A stretch of DNA of 64,000 nt from assembly GCF_000219625.1 (NCBI RefSeq), contig NC_018207.1:682001-746000 (forward strand), in the 5' to 3' direction. A model generated the notes under the pieces. The model was not told the origin of the DNA, ran no database searches, and worked only from the letters and a program-made list of their open reading frames with translations. Of this stretch, positions 1 through 11,555 are shown one piece after another. Within the stretch, counting starts at the first letter, position 1. Every line of letters begins with the position of its first letter. The position numbers and the translations under genes are program-made. The DNA is from Zymoseptoria tritici IPO323 (taxonomy: Eukaryota; Ascomycota; Dothideomycetes; Mycosphaerellales; Mycosphaerellaceae).

Positions 1-2808
1 TAATCTTTAAGGCGGCCGGTAGGCTCTATATAGTCCGTTACGACGTTAACAACGTAGGTACGGCTTACTAGAAGAGCTTTCTAGATACTCGACTCGGCGG
101 CACAATTACGGACTAGCCGGCGCAATAGTAGGAGCTAAAGGAGTAGTATTAATAGCCTTAAGGTAAGTTTTTACGAACGAGAAAACGAGATGTTAAGAAG
201 TTAAAGATTAGTGTCGAATTTAGATTACTTAGTAGCGGGAGCTCCTAGTAATGCCCTTATACGGAAGGTTACCTACCTAATTAGGCTATTACAACTCTCG
301 ACGTTACCTTACGACTACTACTATTTAAACGCGCTCGAATTCGAGTCGTTTAGAAGAGGATTCCGAGCTTTAGTTTTAAAGCTAGCAATTCGTAGAAGTT
401 TTAAGGTGTCGCTAAGAGGACCCTAGAATTTCGGCTCGGAGGCGGGCCGCGCGCGGGCCGCGAATTTAAGCTAATTATAAATTCGATAATACTAGCAAAA
501 TCCGCGCTAGTAGAACTTCGACTATTTCTTAAAACTTCCGAGAAATTCGAGCTTTAAACAACATTTACTAACTCCTCTTACTTCGTAGTTAGTATAAAAT
601 GCTCTAAAATTACTACTATTTAACTAAACGACGGCGAGCTAGCTTATAGCATCGTCTAGGCTTATCCGGAACGAATACGCCTCCTTATACGCCGTAGCTA
701 CCTTACCCTTATAGACTCTACGCACAAAACTAACTACCTTAGCTAGTTCCTATTTACGCTAATAGTTCGTAATAAATACGGTTACTAGCGTCTATACGCT
801 TAGTTCCTTATAAAGTTAGAAGACGGCGACATTATCGCCTTATACTTAAGGCGAATTATCCGCTAGTCCGGTAGACGTCGAGGCTAGCGTCCTCGTTACT
901 TTATAACTAACGACTTAGCGGTAGAGCGACGAGCTATACGTCTCGCGTTTAGTATAGAGGAAGATAGCCCTAGTGCTAGTAATAGTAAGTCGGACGGTAA
1001 CGACGAAGGGCTACATTATATAGAACATCTGCTCTATTATATTTATATATAACGTACAATTAAGCGGAAGTTTAGCGGTAATAAGAAGGTACGTTAAAAG
1101 CTCTTCTCGGCGGTTAGTTTAAGGCGTTTAGTTACTAGCTATCTTAAGTTACTATAAGAAGCGGTAGACCTACTCCCTTAAGACGACACCGATAGCCGTA
1201 ACTATATTAAGAAGGAGCTAAAGGATAATATTAACCTCTAGGCCCTCTACTATCGTATACATTCGATGTTCCTTCTATAGGTATTGTCGACTAATCCCCT
1301 AGAAGGCATCTACAACTTATACAAAACAGACAATAAGGTCTAGATAGCTATTAACTTTACGCTCGTTAGTACGGCTATGTACTACGAGCAGAAGCACCGT
1401 TACTTCGACTAAAGGACTAAGAACGAGCGAGAGCGTAAAGATTACCGTATATACCCCCTTATAACGGAAGATCTAACGTATTAGTTAAGTAAATAGCTTC
1501 CTTAGTTTCTATAGCGTATATAGTAGGATATTAGCGCTTAGATCTAGCTCTTAAAGTAGCCTTATTTTAAGCCTAAGCTATTAAGCGATAACCTTTATTA
1601 TATATATAAGGTCTACTATAAGAGTAATATTATATATACCTATATATAGTACTAGCAAAACCTTCTTAATTGCATTAAGTAAGAGCATAGAGACCGCTAG
1701 CTCTTTATATTTATTAGCGGCGGTAACCGCGAAGGTATAGAGGTCTATAACGATGCTCTAATAAACTATATTACTTAGGCTATCGACGACGACATTATAC
1801 CTCTACCTACTTACCGACTTACCGTAAGGGAAGCTACTTATAAGATTAGCTAAGCTATATATAAGATTAAGGAAGGTCTATAGCGGCGCAACGCCTTATA
1901 AGAAGAGAAGGAATATATATAGAAGAAGTAGATTACTACGCTTTATAATATAGCCGGATCCGTACGTAAGGAGGTAGTAAAACTCGCTATACGCGAATAC
2001 TTCGATAATACGGTCGAGCTTCCTAAGAAACTACTACTACTATAACCGTTATAATAACCGCTTCCTAAGGGTGTTATATTAAGCTAGTTCTACGTTAAAT
2101 TAGAGCCTATTAATAGTACGCTATGCATCGATCTTATACTCGAATCTACCGACTCTATAATAATACTACCTTCTATACCGGTAGCGGCGACAACATACGA
2201 GCCTATACTAGTAGCTCTACCGGCAACGAAGAAGAAACGACAATCGAAGAAAGAGAAGGAAGTAGTAGTAGTAGTAGTAGTAGGAAGCTCTATAACTACT
2301 ACTAAGACGACTATAAAGAAGAAGAAGACGGTAACAACGACGGTAATAACGACGACGACGATATCGCTATATAATCTATACTAACCTCTACCGTCGGCGT
2401 AAGGGGGGTAACATAACCCGGCGGCTAGGCCTTCTACGGTAATAGGCCTACTAAAGAAACGACGTAAGATAGGAGCGGAGGTAGCGACAGCGCCGGCTAG
2501 TAAGGGTAGTATAGATATAGTAGATATAACGTAATAAACAAACCGGATAGTAATGTTATTAAAGGAACGATAGTTATAGTCTAAAGGTAGATATTTACTA
2601 GTACGCCCTACGTACATCTCTTACTTACGTAAACGACTCGTACGGAAGCTAAAAACGTTATTGCCGGTGTTAAACGTATAGCTAATAAGAGCGCGAGAAA
2701 CTCCTTTAACTTTCTATCTACTACCCTTAAAACGACGGCGACGGCGACGGTAAGGTTTCCTATAGGGGGAACGCGATAGAGGGAACGCGTCGCGATACAC
2801 ACTAATAA
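1..2808 (+). repeat. RIP-degraded repeat, unidentified transposon-like coding remnant
   Basis: The whole stretch is depleted of CpA and TpG and enriched in TpA, while CpG-rich motifs survive; composition returns to normal near 2810. On the plus strand one frame (codon starts at multiples of three, about 1150 to 2384) reads as a long Lys/Tyr/Ile-rich protein interrupted only by TAG and occasional TAA codons in the part I translated, with no TGA. That is what CAG/CAA to TAG/TAA and TGG to TAG changes by repeat-induced point mutation would give. The tail is low-complexity (Ser/Thr/Lys codon runs at 2255-2360). I do not recognise the ancestral protein; a mobile-element gene is likely because RIP acts on duplicated DNA. 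The left end lies outside the window, and no terminal repeats were identified. Confidence 0.8.
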
Positions 2809-3669
2809 TTAGCTAACAGTATGGACAGGAGCCCTCCGGAGGGTCTTAACTTAGGGCACAGTACACAGACGATTCAAATAGTTGTTTTAGACATATCCGT
2901 AGATCGGCACTTGCCACTACTTGCTTTGGAAAGTCGGCATTCGGAGTATTGGGACTGAACTGTGTAGAAGTCCAGCAGAGGAGAGGACAGGACAATTTAA
3001 GTCAGACGCTAACGCGCACGGCAGCGCCAGAGTCTGACACTGCAGGTCAACGACATCGACTCTTCACAATACCGATACACGCCATCGCATGAGACATTCC
3101 ATCTCAGAGCAGTCAGTGGCCAGTCTTGGTGAGTAGTGCCGCCATCCGAGTGTACTGTACAAGCTTGACAGTCTGCCCAAGGAGAGCTCACAGAAAATGT
3201 TGAGTGGCTTGTCTCATCGAGTCATCATCAACAGCTGTTCAGCACAGCCCAAGACATAGCCTGCGCACAGGGATGACTCAATAAAGTCTTTCTGCCCTGG
3301 TCGGCTGGGCATGCTTACAACATTCGGCAGTTGTCGTTGTTGTGATTCGGACCTTGAGATGCTGTATATAGACTATAGACCGCGGATTGCGTCCAGTAAT
3401 ACCTGATGAATCGTTCGACAGAACTAGTCTGCTAGCGTCTCGATGCTTTTTGGAGCTTAATCATTCCTCATTTGGACCTTCGGTATAGCACTGCGCAGCC
3501 TTGCTCCCAAAGTACCAACTCCAGGCCGCGCGGGGGGCCCTCGGATCGCTCCCCAGGAAATGACCAAATCAGCTGCCAGGATAGATGGCAAATAACGAAG
3601 TGTTTAGCTCCAAATAGCATCGAGCTGTCAGCGGTTTCTAGGGGATACCCAGCGAGGACTTACCGGGAT
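2809..3669. other. Intergenic, no gene seen
   Basis: Normal dinucleotide composition directly right of the RIP-affected repeat. Only short ORFs without family resemblance or supporting splice sites were found. Confidence 0.5.
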
Positions 3670-3949
3670 CTAGAGTCTGGACCGCACATTTGGCGGTGTG
3701 CTCAGCCCCTGGAGAGCCCGTGAGAAGTTAGAACCATGAAGCCAAATGTTAACTTACATGGAAAGCTGCGCCTACTACTGCGGTCAGCTCATCAGGTGAT
3801 GGGCTGAGTCCTGAAGTTTGAGGCACAGGCGCGGCGACCAGGGGAGCTAGCGCGAACAATGCCTGCCATTCCGTGAAGGATCTCGTACCCGATAGTTCTG
3901 AGAGGGATACAAGAAAGACCTCTCGCAAGGTCTCCTCCGCTTTCTGCAT
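3670..3949 (-). CDS. Possible small two-exon gene, hypothetical
   Basis: Exon 3758..3949 encodes 64 residues from an ATG, rich in Leu/Ala/Glu. It ends at a perfect donor GTAAGT and is followed by a 49-nt intron with a CTAAC branch site and CAG acceptor; exon 3670..3708 then closes after 12 codons, giving 76 residues. An alternative acceptor six codons' distance or less downstream would keep a longer frame into a further GTAAGT donor near 3661, so the 3' end is uncertain. No signal peptide and no recognised domain. The intron signals are the main support. Confidence 0.3.
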
Positions 3950-4096
3950 TCAAGCGTCTCACAAACATCAGTCATACACGCACCCAAACCGATTTACAAG
4001 AACACCCGTCATTCAGACCAACGTGTAAGCCAGCCAAGGCAGCTCCCATCTCGCCACCCCATTCATGAAACTCACGCACCTTTGTTTGGCAAAAGC

Positions 4097-4453
4097 ATGC
4101 ACCTCTCGGCTTTTCTGGCGACCGTGCTCGGCTTCCAGTTGATTCCCACCATGGTGCTCGCCAAGGACAACCCGCACCAGCATTGCCAATGCATCTATCG
4201 CGACACTGGACTCGTGGACGAACGCGCGACAGCACTCGGATGTGACGACCTCGACCACGCAAACATGCACGGCGGTGGAGCCTCGCCGAACTGCGCAGCT
4301 GAGGATTTCTGGGGCATCAGGAACGACTGCTGGCAATGCAAGTGCGACCAGTATGTCTCGAACGGGCGTGCATTGGGTTCGAACTGCTGGAACGCTGATG
4401 GAGGACGGATCAACATCCACTGCGGCGGTGTGCCCAACCCTGATGCTTGTTGA
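4097..4453 (+). CDS. Small secreted cysteine-rich protein (effector-like)
   Basis: Single exon, 118 residues. Residues 1-22 form a typical signal peptide (hydrophobic core, ends in Val-Leu-Ala before Lys-Asp). The mature part is about 96 residues with ten cysteines, including the clusters HCQC and DCWQCKC, and a Gly/Asn-rich C-terminus ending in Cys. The ATG at 4097 is chosen because the open frame upstream has no other ATG before the signal peptide. I do not recognise a family. Size, secretion signal and even cysteine number fit apoplastic proteins called candidate effectors in plant-associated fungi; that role is inference. The gene sits between RIP-affected repeats and a decayed transporter gene, a common setting for such proteins. 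Confidence 0.75.
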   Translation: MHLSAFLATVLGFQLIPTMVLAKDNPHQHCQCIYRDTGLVDERATALGCDDLDHANMHGGGASPNCAAEDFWGIRNDCWQCKCDQYVSNGRALGSNCWNADGGRINIHCGGVPNPDAC

Positions 4454-4686
4454 GCGGAAAGGAGAAGGTTGTCGATGGGACAGATGGGCGGACGCATCCT
4501 CACTAGGTCGATGTGGATGTTGTATGCTTTGAGGTAGTATTCGCGGCCACCTGGCGTGCTGATGGAGGATGCGGATATTTGTAGAAATGGAGTCGTTCAG
4601 CCGCAATCAATATCGCTCGATGGTCATTCTGCTTGCTATTCTCAACGACCTTCTCAATCGCTCTGTGGGTCGAAAGTCTTTCCTTA

Positions 4687-6904
4687 CTACTCGACGCTCT
4701 TGTCCAGAGGTATCTTCTCCACCGTCGCATCGATATGCTCCGTCATGAGATGACTAACATCGGTAAGGAAGAAGCAGCAAATCGTCGCAACAACAACAAA
4801 AGGAATAATCGATGAACAAGCCAGACGATACGCCGCCGCGAAGACTGTGTGACTGGCACGCATCGCCGCACCGAGGATGGCCTCCGATATTCCCGGCACC
4901 TTTGCGATCAACGTCGGATCGCCGCATGCGAGCGCAGGGAAAAGAGAACCCAACGAGGTCGGCGGGAGTCCTGCCTGGATCGCCGCGGTTCCTACGGACG
5001 AGGCATAGGTCTTGTGTAGCTTGTTATTGATGATGGTATTGAGCACAGCAGACCCAGAAGCGCCTCCGAGTGCTCGTGCGGAGTATGCGAGACCCGTCGC
5101 GGTCGAGATTTCCGGGAGGTGATGCGAATTGGATGTGGGCCGTCAAGAGGGTCAGAGGACCGCTCTGGCCGATTCCGAGGGTGACGTTGTATGCCCATTG
5201 GGGTTGCTTCATGGACTCGTTGATTGCGGCGTAGCAGCAAGTTCTGGGAACGATTAGTCGTGGGCTTATGTGGTGCATCTCCGTAATTTCGTGGGTGGCG
5301 GCTTACCCGGCGAGGAATAGAATGAATGTGAAAATCAATGGAGTCTTCAGATCTTTCTTTTTGGTCGCCCAGGTTTGAAGGCGTGTTAGTCTGTGATGTC
5401 GAACGGAGGAATGGAGTTCTTACATTAAGAAAGGGGCCGAGAGAATGGTGCACACGGCAATCGGCAGCGATCGAAGCGCACTCTTCCAGGAACTCGTCTC
5501 CCAACCAAGGTTGAGAATTATCAGTGGAATGACGTTGTTGACGGCGCTGAAGAAGATCCAACTACGGTCTCGTTAGCTAGGTCCGGACTCATCGGACAAA
5601 GGACTCTGGTACCCTTCAATGGAAAACGCAAAGACCGAGAGCCCAAAATTTGGACCATCTTTGAAGAAGACATGTGCGACGAGACCGCCCGATCGACCTT
5701 TCCATTATGTTTCAAGATCAGCGTGCTGTGCGAACCACCAGTACCAGGACGACCTACCGTAAACGCCGAATGCAAGCAAGAACACAGCTCCAGTCACAAG
5801 GGTTGAAAGAACATGCGCATCTCTCCATGCGTAAGTTTCGCCAGCCCAGTTCAAGCCCATGATTAGTAGCGTTGCATCGATGATGAAAGCGAGAGAGCCG
5901 ATCGGGTCACAATTCCAGACGATCTTCTTCCATGACCGTCGCTCTTCGAAGATCCTTTTTGGAGGCCAGTAGAAAGCCATGATGCCCGCGAAACTGACCA
6001 TGTGGAAGGTCGCTTGCATCCAATAGATATATCGCCAGCCTGAAATTCCGAAGCCCACGACACGACCGCCGCCCAAAACCGCAATTCTGTGCCATGATTA
6101 GTTTTCGACGAGAGACTGTTGAGCAGTGATACTCACATAGCACCGAGGGTTCCCGCGACGAATGCCAGTCCGTTTGAGAGAGCTCTGTATTTGAGAGTAG
6201 GATCTCCGAAGGTATCGCCTGCACGATCGGAATGGTAGGCAGAGTAAAGCCGATCAGGATGCCTCCTCCAATGAGCATGTTCATACTCGTGGCCTTTGCG
6301 GAGATGACAGCTCCTGCGAATGCGACCAGTGGAGGAAGACCAGCCAGATACTTTCGGTCCAGAACATGCGACAATCGACCCAGAACGGGAGACAGAACAG
6401 CTTGAACCAGCAGGGGACCGTAAACAGCATTGGCATTGTTTGGAGCGTCACGATGGAATGGTAGCGTAGTACAATCCGGCCTGCGATGGTAGGATCTCCC
6501 AGTTCCCGGATGATGAACCCGACAGCAGCACCCGCGACAGTGACTGTGAAGATCCGTGTGAAGATACTACATTGCTGTTGAAAATCTCCTCTTTGGCGCT
6601 GGCTCAATCTCGCAAATTTTGCCGTAGATTGGATTGTGATTGAACACTTCCATCACTCGAGCTGCTACCAAGAGAGAAGACGATCACGAAGTGTGATCTG
6701 AAGGGTAGGCTTACGCAAGATTGGTAACACTGAACACGGGTCAGTTTTAGGAGGTTCGGAAAGGTAAACTTGAGCTCACAGCACAACCGCCCAAGACCTC
6801 CATGTCAGTCGGTGCGGCTCGAAGTCGTCGGCATGTCGTATCCCATGTGCGCCATGCTCCGTTTCAAGAGATTCAACTTCAACCTTGATGTCAGGAGACG
6901 CCAT
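4687..6904 (-). pseudogene. MFS multidrug/TRI12-like transporter, frameshifted
   Basis: The start at 6904 gives an N-terminus with charged residues followed by the first membrane segment, interrupted by normal introns (for example donor GTGAGC at 6779). Conserved family blocks follow in order: LSHVLDRKYLAGLPPL, a block around SMNMLIGGGILIG, then IPSEIL, LKYRALSNGLAF, GWRYIYWMQATFHM, FYWPPKR, CDPIGS, GLVAHVFFKDGPNFGLSVF and a C-terminal membrane segment ending at 4687. These are hallmarks of the fungal MFS family that includes the trichothecene pump TRI12. Three junctions cannot be spliced in frame: between 6440 and 6465, at 6196-6197 inside the conserved EIL-LKYRAL motif (one base short), and at 5113-5119 (one base too many). 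No GT-AG intron rescues them. Either the gene is dead or the assembly has three indels. If functional it would export small molecules across the plasma membrane. Confidence 0.8.
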
Positions 6905-7734
6905 GGCGTTGATAATTGCGGACAGCAAACTAAAAAGTTGGTGGAAATGTTTGACAGGGAAAGAGTAGACGAGGAAACAGCCAATGCTTGTTACTGAGAT
7001 CGAAAGGAGACTCCATCACGACAAAGCTGGGTCTTTCATAGAGAGATCCTGGAGTCTCCAGACTCCCCACATCCTACACATCGACCCCAGACACCGACCA
7101 TACCAATCCCATGGTTCTCCGCATCATCTGGACTCGAAATGGCTTGGGCGTCTTCGCAGATGGCAAGGATCAACTGCCGAAAGATGTGTTATTTCACCTT
7201 CAGTCCTCTGCTCAATTGGCGCCCTCCACGTCACTGAGGGCAGGTCGCGTGCTGCGGTTCGGGCGAAACGACGAAGGTACCAAAGTGTCGAAAAGGCATT
7301 CATGTCGGCAGGTGAAGTCAAAGAGCTGAGAGCCGAGTTGGGATGGAAGCGGCTCGCTTACATAATCTTCCGTTCGCTTCGGCAGTTGTGAAGGTCTTTT
7401 CTTTCCTCGCACGTCTCGTCGTTGCTGCCATCGTCAGCTAATCGACTTTCGACGCCTCACAGCATATCTACCATAAATCTCCCGTCGTCAACCCTAGCGA
7501 GTGACGCGTTCTCCGAAGCGTTCTGACAACAACCGCGAAAGCCTTCGCTCAGACATCAAAGCAAGTGTCTGTGATTGCAGATCATTGTCGACGAGGTCAC
7601 ACGGCGGAAATTGATGAGAGCCCATTGGCGCTTCGAAACATGCTACGCAGGTACAGTCACCTTGTGCAGCCGGTCGGACTCCACTTCCACCCTTGTCACG
7701 TGCAAGGGCCCTTGTTTATCATTTACTAACACGG
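6905..7734. other. Intergenic between broken transporter and transposon
   Basis: Short overlapping ORFs on both strands with no family resemblance. The stretch is of ordinary composition until about 7735, where RIP-type TpA enrichment begins. Confidence 0.5.
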
Positions 7735-10010
7735 GCCGAGAAGCGGGATTAACCGAGCTAATAAGCGCGTGTTATTTGACCTTATATGCTAATTACAAAG
7801 CAAAATTCGGGAAAGACTAGACGGCTAAGAATTTAGCTTAACTTCGAACACCTACAACTCTACAACTACTATTACTACTATTACGAAACCGTTCCCGTTC
7901 GAATTAGCGGCATTAATAGCCCGTATAACGACCCTTACGAGCAATTACCTTCTCGCACCGCGCCCGAAACGAGCCCGTAATCCGACCGATATTATGCTCC
8001 GTTAAAGTATCCTACACCTCTTAGATTTGCTCGCGTAACACCTCCGGCGACGACGGCAGGTCGTAGAATCGATTAAGGCGGTATTTTATTATAGCCTAGA
8101 CGTTCTTAATTAGATTAAGGTCTAGTAAGTTCGCTAGCTAGATGTCGAGACTATAAGGGATTCTAAGGCGATCTAGCTTACTACGGAAGATAGCAGCCTT
8201 ATAGACGGATGCACCGTCTAGCATAAGTAATAGTATAGCATCGTTAGTAATAGAGGCAGGGATATCTACATTACCGTTAATAGCATCGTCGACAATAGCG
8301 TCCTCGACTATAGGTATTAGGCTTCTAAAGCGGCCGTCGATTAAGAAGGTGCTCTTATTAACGAAGCCGTCGAATCTACCGGTGTTAAATTGCTCTTACA
8401 GTCGCAACGTAGCCTCTACATTACTACACTTACGCCAAAAGCGGTGCAGCTCTAGTATTATATAGTCCTTTAGGCTCCTAGCGTTTATCTTGCCCTAGCT
8501 GTTGTCCTAGAAGATAAGTCTGCTCTTCTTATTGCTACTAACGAAGCTATAGACCAACTACGTCTTTATGCGCTTATACTTAGGCCCAAGACAGTCCGGA
8601 TCGAACACCTTATTAGCACGACGAATAACTAGAAACTTCTGCTAACCGCCTTAACTAAACGCCGCTATATTACCGAACTAGAAGGTCCGGCCTCGATTTA
8701 ACTAATTAATGCACTACTAGCCGAACTAAGGCCTTAGATCTAGTCTATTAGCGTTAAGGAATAGCGCACGTCTGGCTACTCGTTTAAAGTAACTACGCTC
8801 GTTTAGTCTGCGGCGAATCGTGTCGATTAAGCAAGCTAAGTCGAGCCGTTTACGGATCTACTTGTACGTTGCTCTGCGACCTTCTGCTCTACTAGTTACG
8901 TATTTAATAATCCTATTAGCTATAGGGGTGCTAAATTAACGCAGTCTATAGAATTAACTACGCACACCGGCTAGTGTCGCTGCTTTAGTTGCAATGCTAT
9001 ACATAGTAGTGTAGGGCTAGCTAAGGAAGTCTAACTGCGTTAGCTAACTAACGGCTAATAACACTAGCTTCTTACGACTTACTAGCAATGCGATGTAACG
9101 TCTATCCGGCCATGCGTTTAAGGGTCTTAATCTACGTTCGAATAGTATACGAGAGCCTGCTATTATAACGTCCTTCGTAGCGCTCGTCTAGCAACGACGG
9201 CTGCAACACTAGTACCGGCTAAGGAGTAACTAGAAGCTCCTATAGAGTGTTGTCTAGCGCTGGCTATAGCAGACGACGACCGAGTCGGCTATTGGCAAGC
9301 ACCGGACGGTAACTCTCGACACGGCGACCGACTATAGCGTTAGTACTACTACGACGACTAGCACTAGCACTAGATTTACCGGCATTAGAAGGAAGGGGGT
9401 AGACGGCTAGTGCGAAGGCGTCGGAGCTGCTAGAGCTTAAGAACGAGCGGTTTGGATTAACGTACGGCATAGTAACAACGAAGACAACGGAAGGGATAGA
9501 TACACTGCTCCACACTAATTCTGCGCCCTATATATATGCTAGCTACCCTTACGCTGTTGCTATTAGCTCGACAGCGCAGTAGAGCTAAATCTCCGTAATC
9601 TCCGTGGAAGCGCTGTTAAAACGCCCTTAAAACTAACAGCTCTGCAACAACACTAGCGAATTCGCCTTATATATAACAGATCACACACGCTATTAAACAG
9701 CGACATAAAGCTATTAAACAGCGACATAAAGCTATTAAGCTAAACACTAGCTACTACATACTAAGGTAAGGTAAATACTATCGCTCTGCGCACCGACCTT
9801 CCGATATCTAGCATGTTAGTAATTACTGCAGAAGCGAGTGTTTAAGAGCCTTGCAACCGCTTAACCGAGCTATAGCACTATACCGGCGACTATAGCACTA
9901 CACCGGCCAATTACAACACCCTTGCAGCCCTCACAAGCGACAACATAGTTACCAATCGATTCAAGAGCGAGCCCTTGTAACAACGACTCAAAACGGCTAG
10001 CTACGACCGG
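7735..10010 (-). mobile_element. RIP-degraded Tc1/mariner-type DNA transposon
   Basis: CpA/TpG depletion marks the element. The minus strand around 8100-8260 reads MLDGASVYKAAIFRSKLDRL and then, after a stop, ANLLDLNLIKNV-stop-AIIKYRLN. This matches the Tc1/mariner DDE block (M-Q-D-x-A-x-x-H, then NSPDLNPIENVWAIIK) with stops exactly where Trp or Gln codons would be hit by RIP. Further upstream, 8360-8560, a frame containing SNKKSRLIF and a KINARSLKDYIILEL segment fits the preceding catalytic region. Ends are set by composition. A short CAAGGGC motif near 7703 and its inverse near 9972 could be remnants of terminal inverted repeats, but this is weak. Not autonomous now, because of many stops. 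Confidence 0.8.
9689..9738. repeat. 21-bp tandem direct repeat, about 2.4 copies
   Basis: The unit starting GCTATTAAACAGCGACATAA is repeated exactly at 9689 and 9710, with a partial third copy at 9731. It lies inside the RIP-affected element, near its right end. Confidence 0.8.
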
Positions 10011-10532
10011 CTGCGCAATGTGACTATACAACGAGAGGCCAACGCGTCGGCAGATCCACGGAAGATTACGTCACGCTCGTATTCGCCATCTCGCGAGAGC
10101 CCCATTGGTTTGCTAAAGTCAGCATGCCTCATGAATCATCCTGACTGCACTGCACTGTTCAGCCTCGTTCAATCTCGAAACTCAAACAGGACAGACTCAG
10201 CGGAGGTATAATACCGGGCCTCCACTGGCCAGCGATGTCTGCTCTGGAGACAGGGACTGTAGGTCGAGCGCTCGACAATCCACATGGCATTCCATGCTCT
10301 CGACAGGTCGTGGTATGCCTTACCCTGTATCGCAGTCCGCCTTGCAGAATGAAGCCTGGCCTGGAGAGAGTCGATAAAGCAACGCACTGCACTCATGCCC
10401 GGTGAGTCCTTTTTGCTTCCTCAATTTCATCTTCGAACCCTTCCTCGAGACCACTGAACTTTTACTCGGTTCGTCCCTCTTCCACTATCTCGAATTGCGC
10501 ACTTCAGCTTTCCACAACCACCAAGCAACATC

Positions 10533-10908
10533 ATGAAGCTCATTGTGTGGCTCCTGGCTTTCCTCCCTGCTGTTGCGCTTGCCTGCGGCGGAGGAAATGA
10601 TTGTGTTTGCGCCGACAACGAACACCACAGCAAACTCTGCACTTGCCAGTACGACTCAAACAACAACTGTGCATGCGGTTATTGGCACTACCTCAAATTC
10701 TGCGGCCTTTACACTTTCACCAAGCAATGCCGCGATTGCCCTTGTATGTTACTTCCATGCTGCACATGGTAAGGTACATGCTAACCAGTCAGGCAACAAC
10801 GGAGGAAGCTGCAATACCTCTCACAAGCGAGGGACGGAAGTGACGAGTAGCTCAAAGTCTCGACGCCTCGAGGCACGAGCTCGGATTGAGCAATCGCTGG
10901 CCAAATAA
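10533..10908 (+). CDS. Small secreted protein with 12 cysteines
   Basis: Exons 10533..10743 and 10793..10908 give 108 residues. The 49-nt intron has a GTATGT donor, a GCTAAC branch site and a CAG acceptor, and both flanks keep frame. Residues 1-17 are a signal peptide ending AVALA. Twelve cysteines follow within about 60 residues (CVC, CTC, CAC and CRDCPC patterns). A basic, Ser-rich tail (residues about 80-108) contains KR and RR pairs and no cysteine, so it may be trimmed or disordered. No family recognised. It lies immediately right of the decayed transposon, about 1 kb before the hydrolase gene. The role as effector or defensive peptide is inference. Confidence 0.8.
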
Positions 10909-11555
10909 TGTTTACAAGGTGGCCTCTTTGTCGACACCACGGCTTCCGCTGCTACTCTCGCTCTCCGCTGGAGACCGTCACCCTGTGATCACTTTTTCTG
11001 GACTTCGTTCCGCGTCCGCTTGGGCTTTCTGCGAATATCACAAGACAACGCAATCGATGTTCTTCTCAGCACTGCCGCACGTTCACCTCCGCTGTCGCTT
11101 TTGTTCGCTGGACGACCATAACAACGCAATCAACGACCTTTTTAGCACTGGATAGCCATTAAGTTGGAGGACGGCGACGGGCGGAGGCTACAGTTCTCGG
11201 GTATGCATGTATTGCAGTTCGACTTTGGCAACGGGTTTCATATCTGTAAAAGGCGTTTAGTTGTCAACAGACCGTCTGATCTCGTGTGACGAACTCTCAG
11301 ACGATGATGACCAGTCAGCAGCAACCCCTTGCTAAGCGACAAGTTCTTCCAAAAGTCACTACAACTCTCAAATGCTGGGTAGACCTTGAAGGCTGGTCGG
11401 CAACCCACACCCACTTCGGCAGTTGTGGGCCCCGAGATTTCGAACTGCCGAGCAATGCACCTCCGGTACGATGGTGCGGACTGAACGCCACAATCAAACA
11501 AAATGTCACCGACATCTAGTGCCAACTTCATGTTCACTACTTGAATTCCAAGATC
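10909..11555. other. Intergenic
   Basis: No ORF with family resemblance. It probably contains the 3' end of the small secreted protein gene and the promoter of the hydrolase gene. Confidence 0.5.

Noticed and set aside
1..2808. Starship captain (DUF3435) or other named element
   Set aside because: The readable ghost frame does not show motifs I could tie to DUF3435 or any named transposase, so it is left unidentified.
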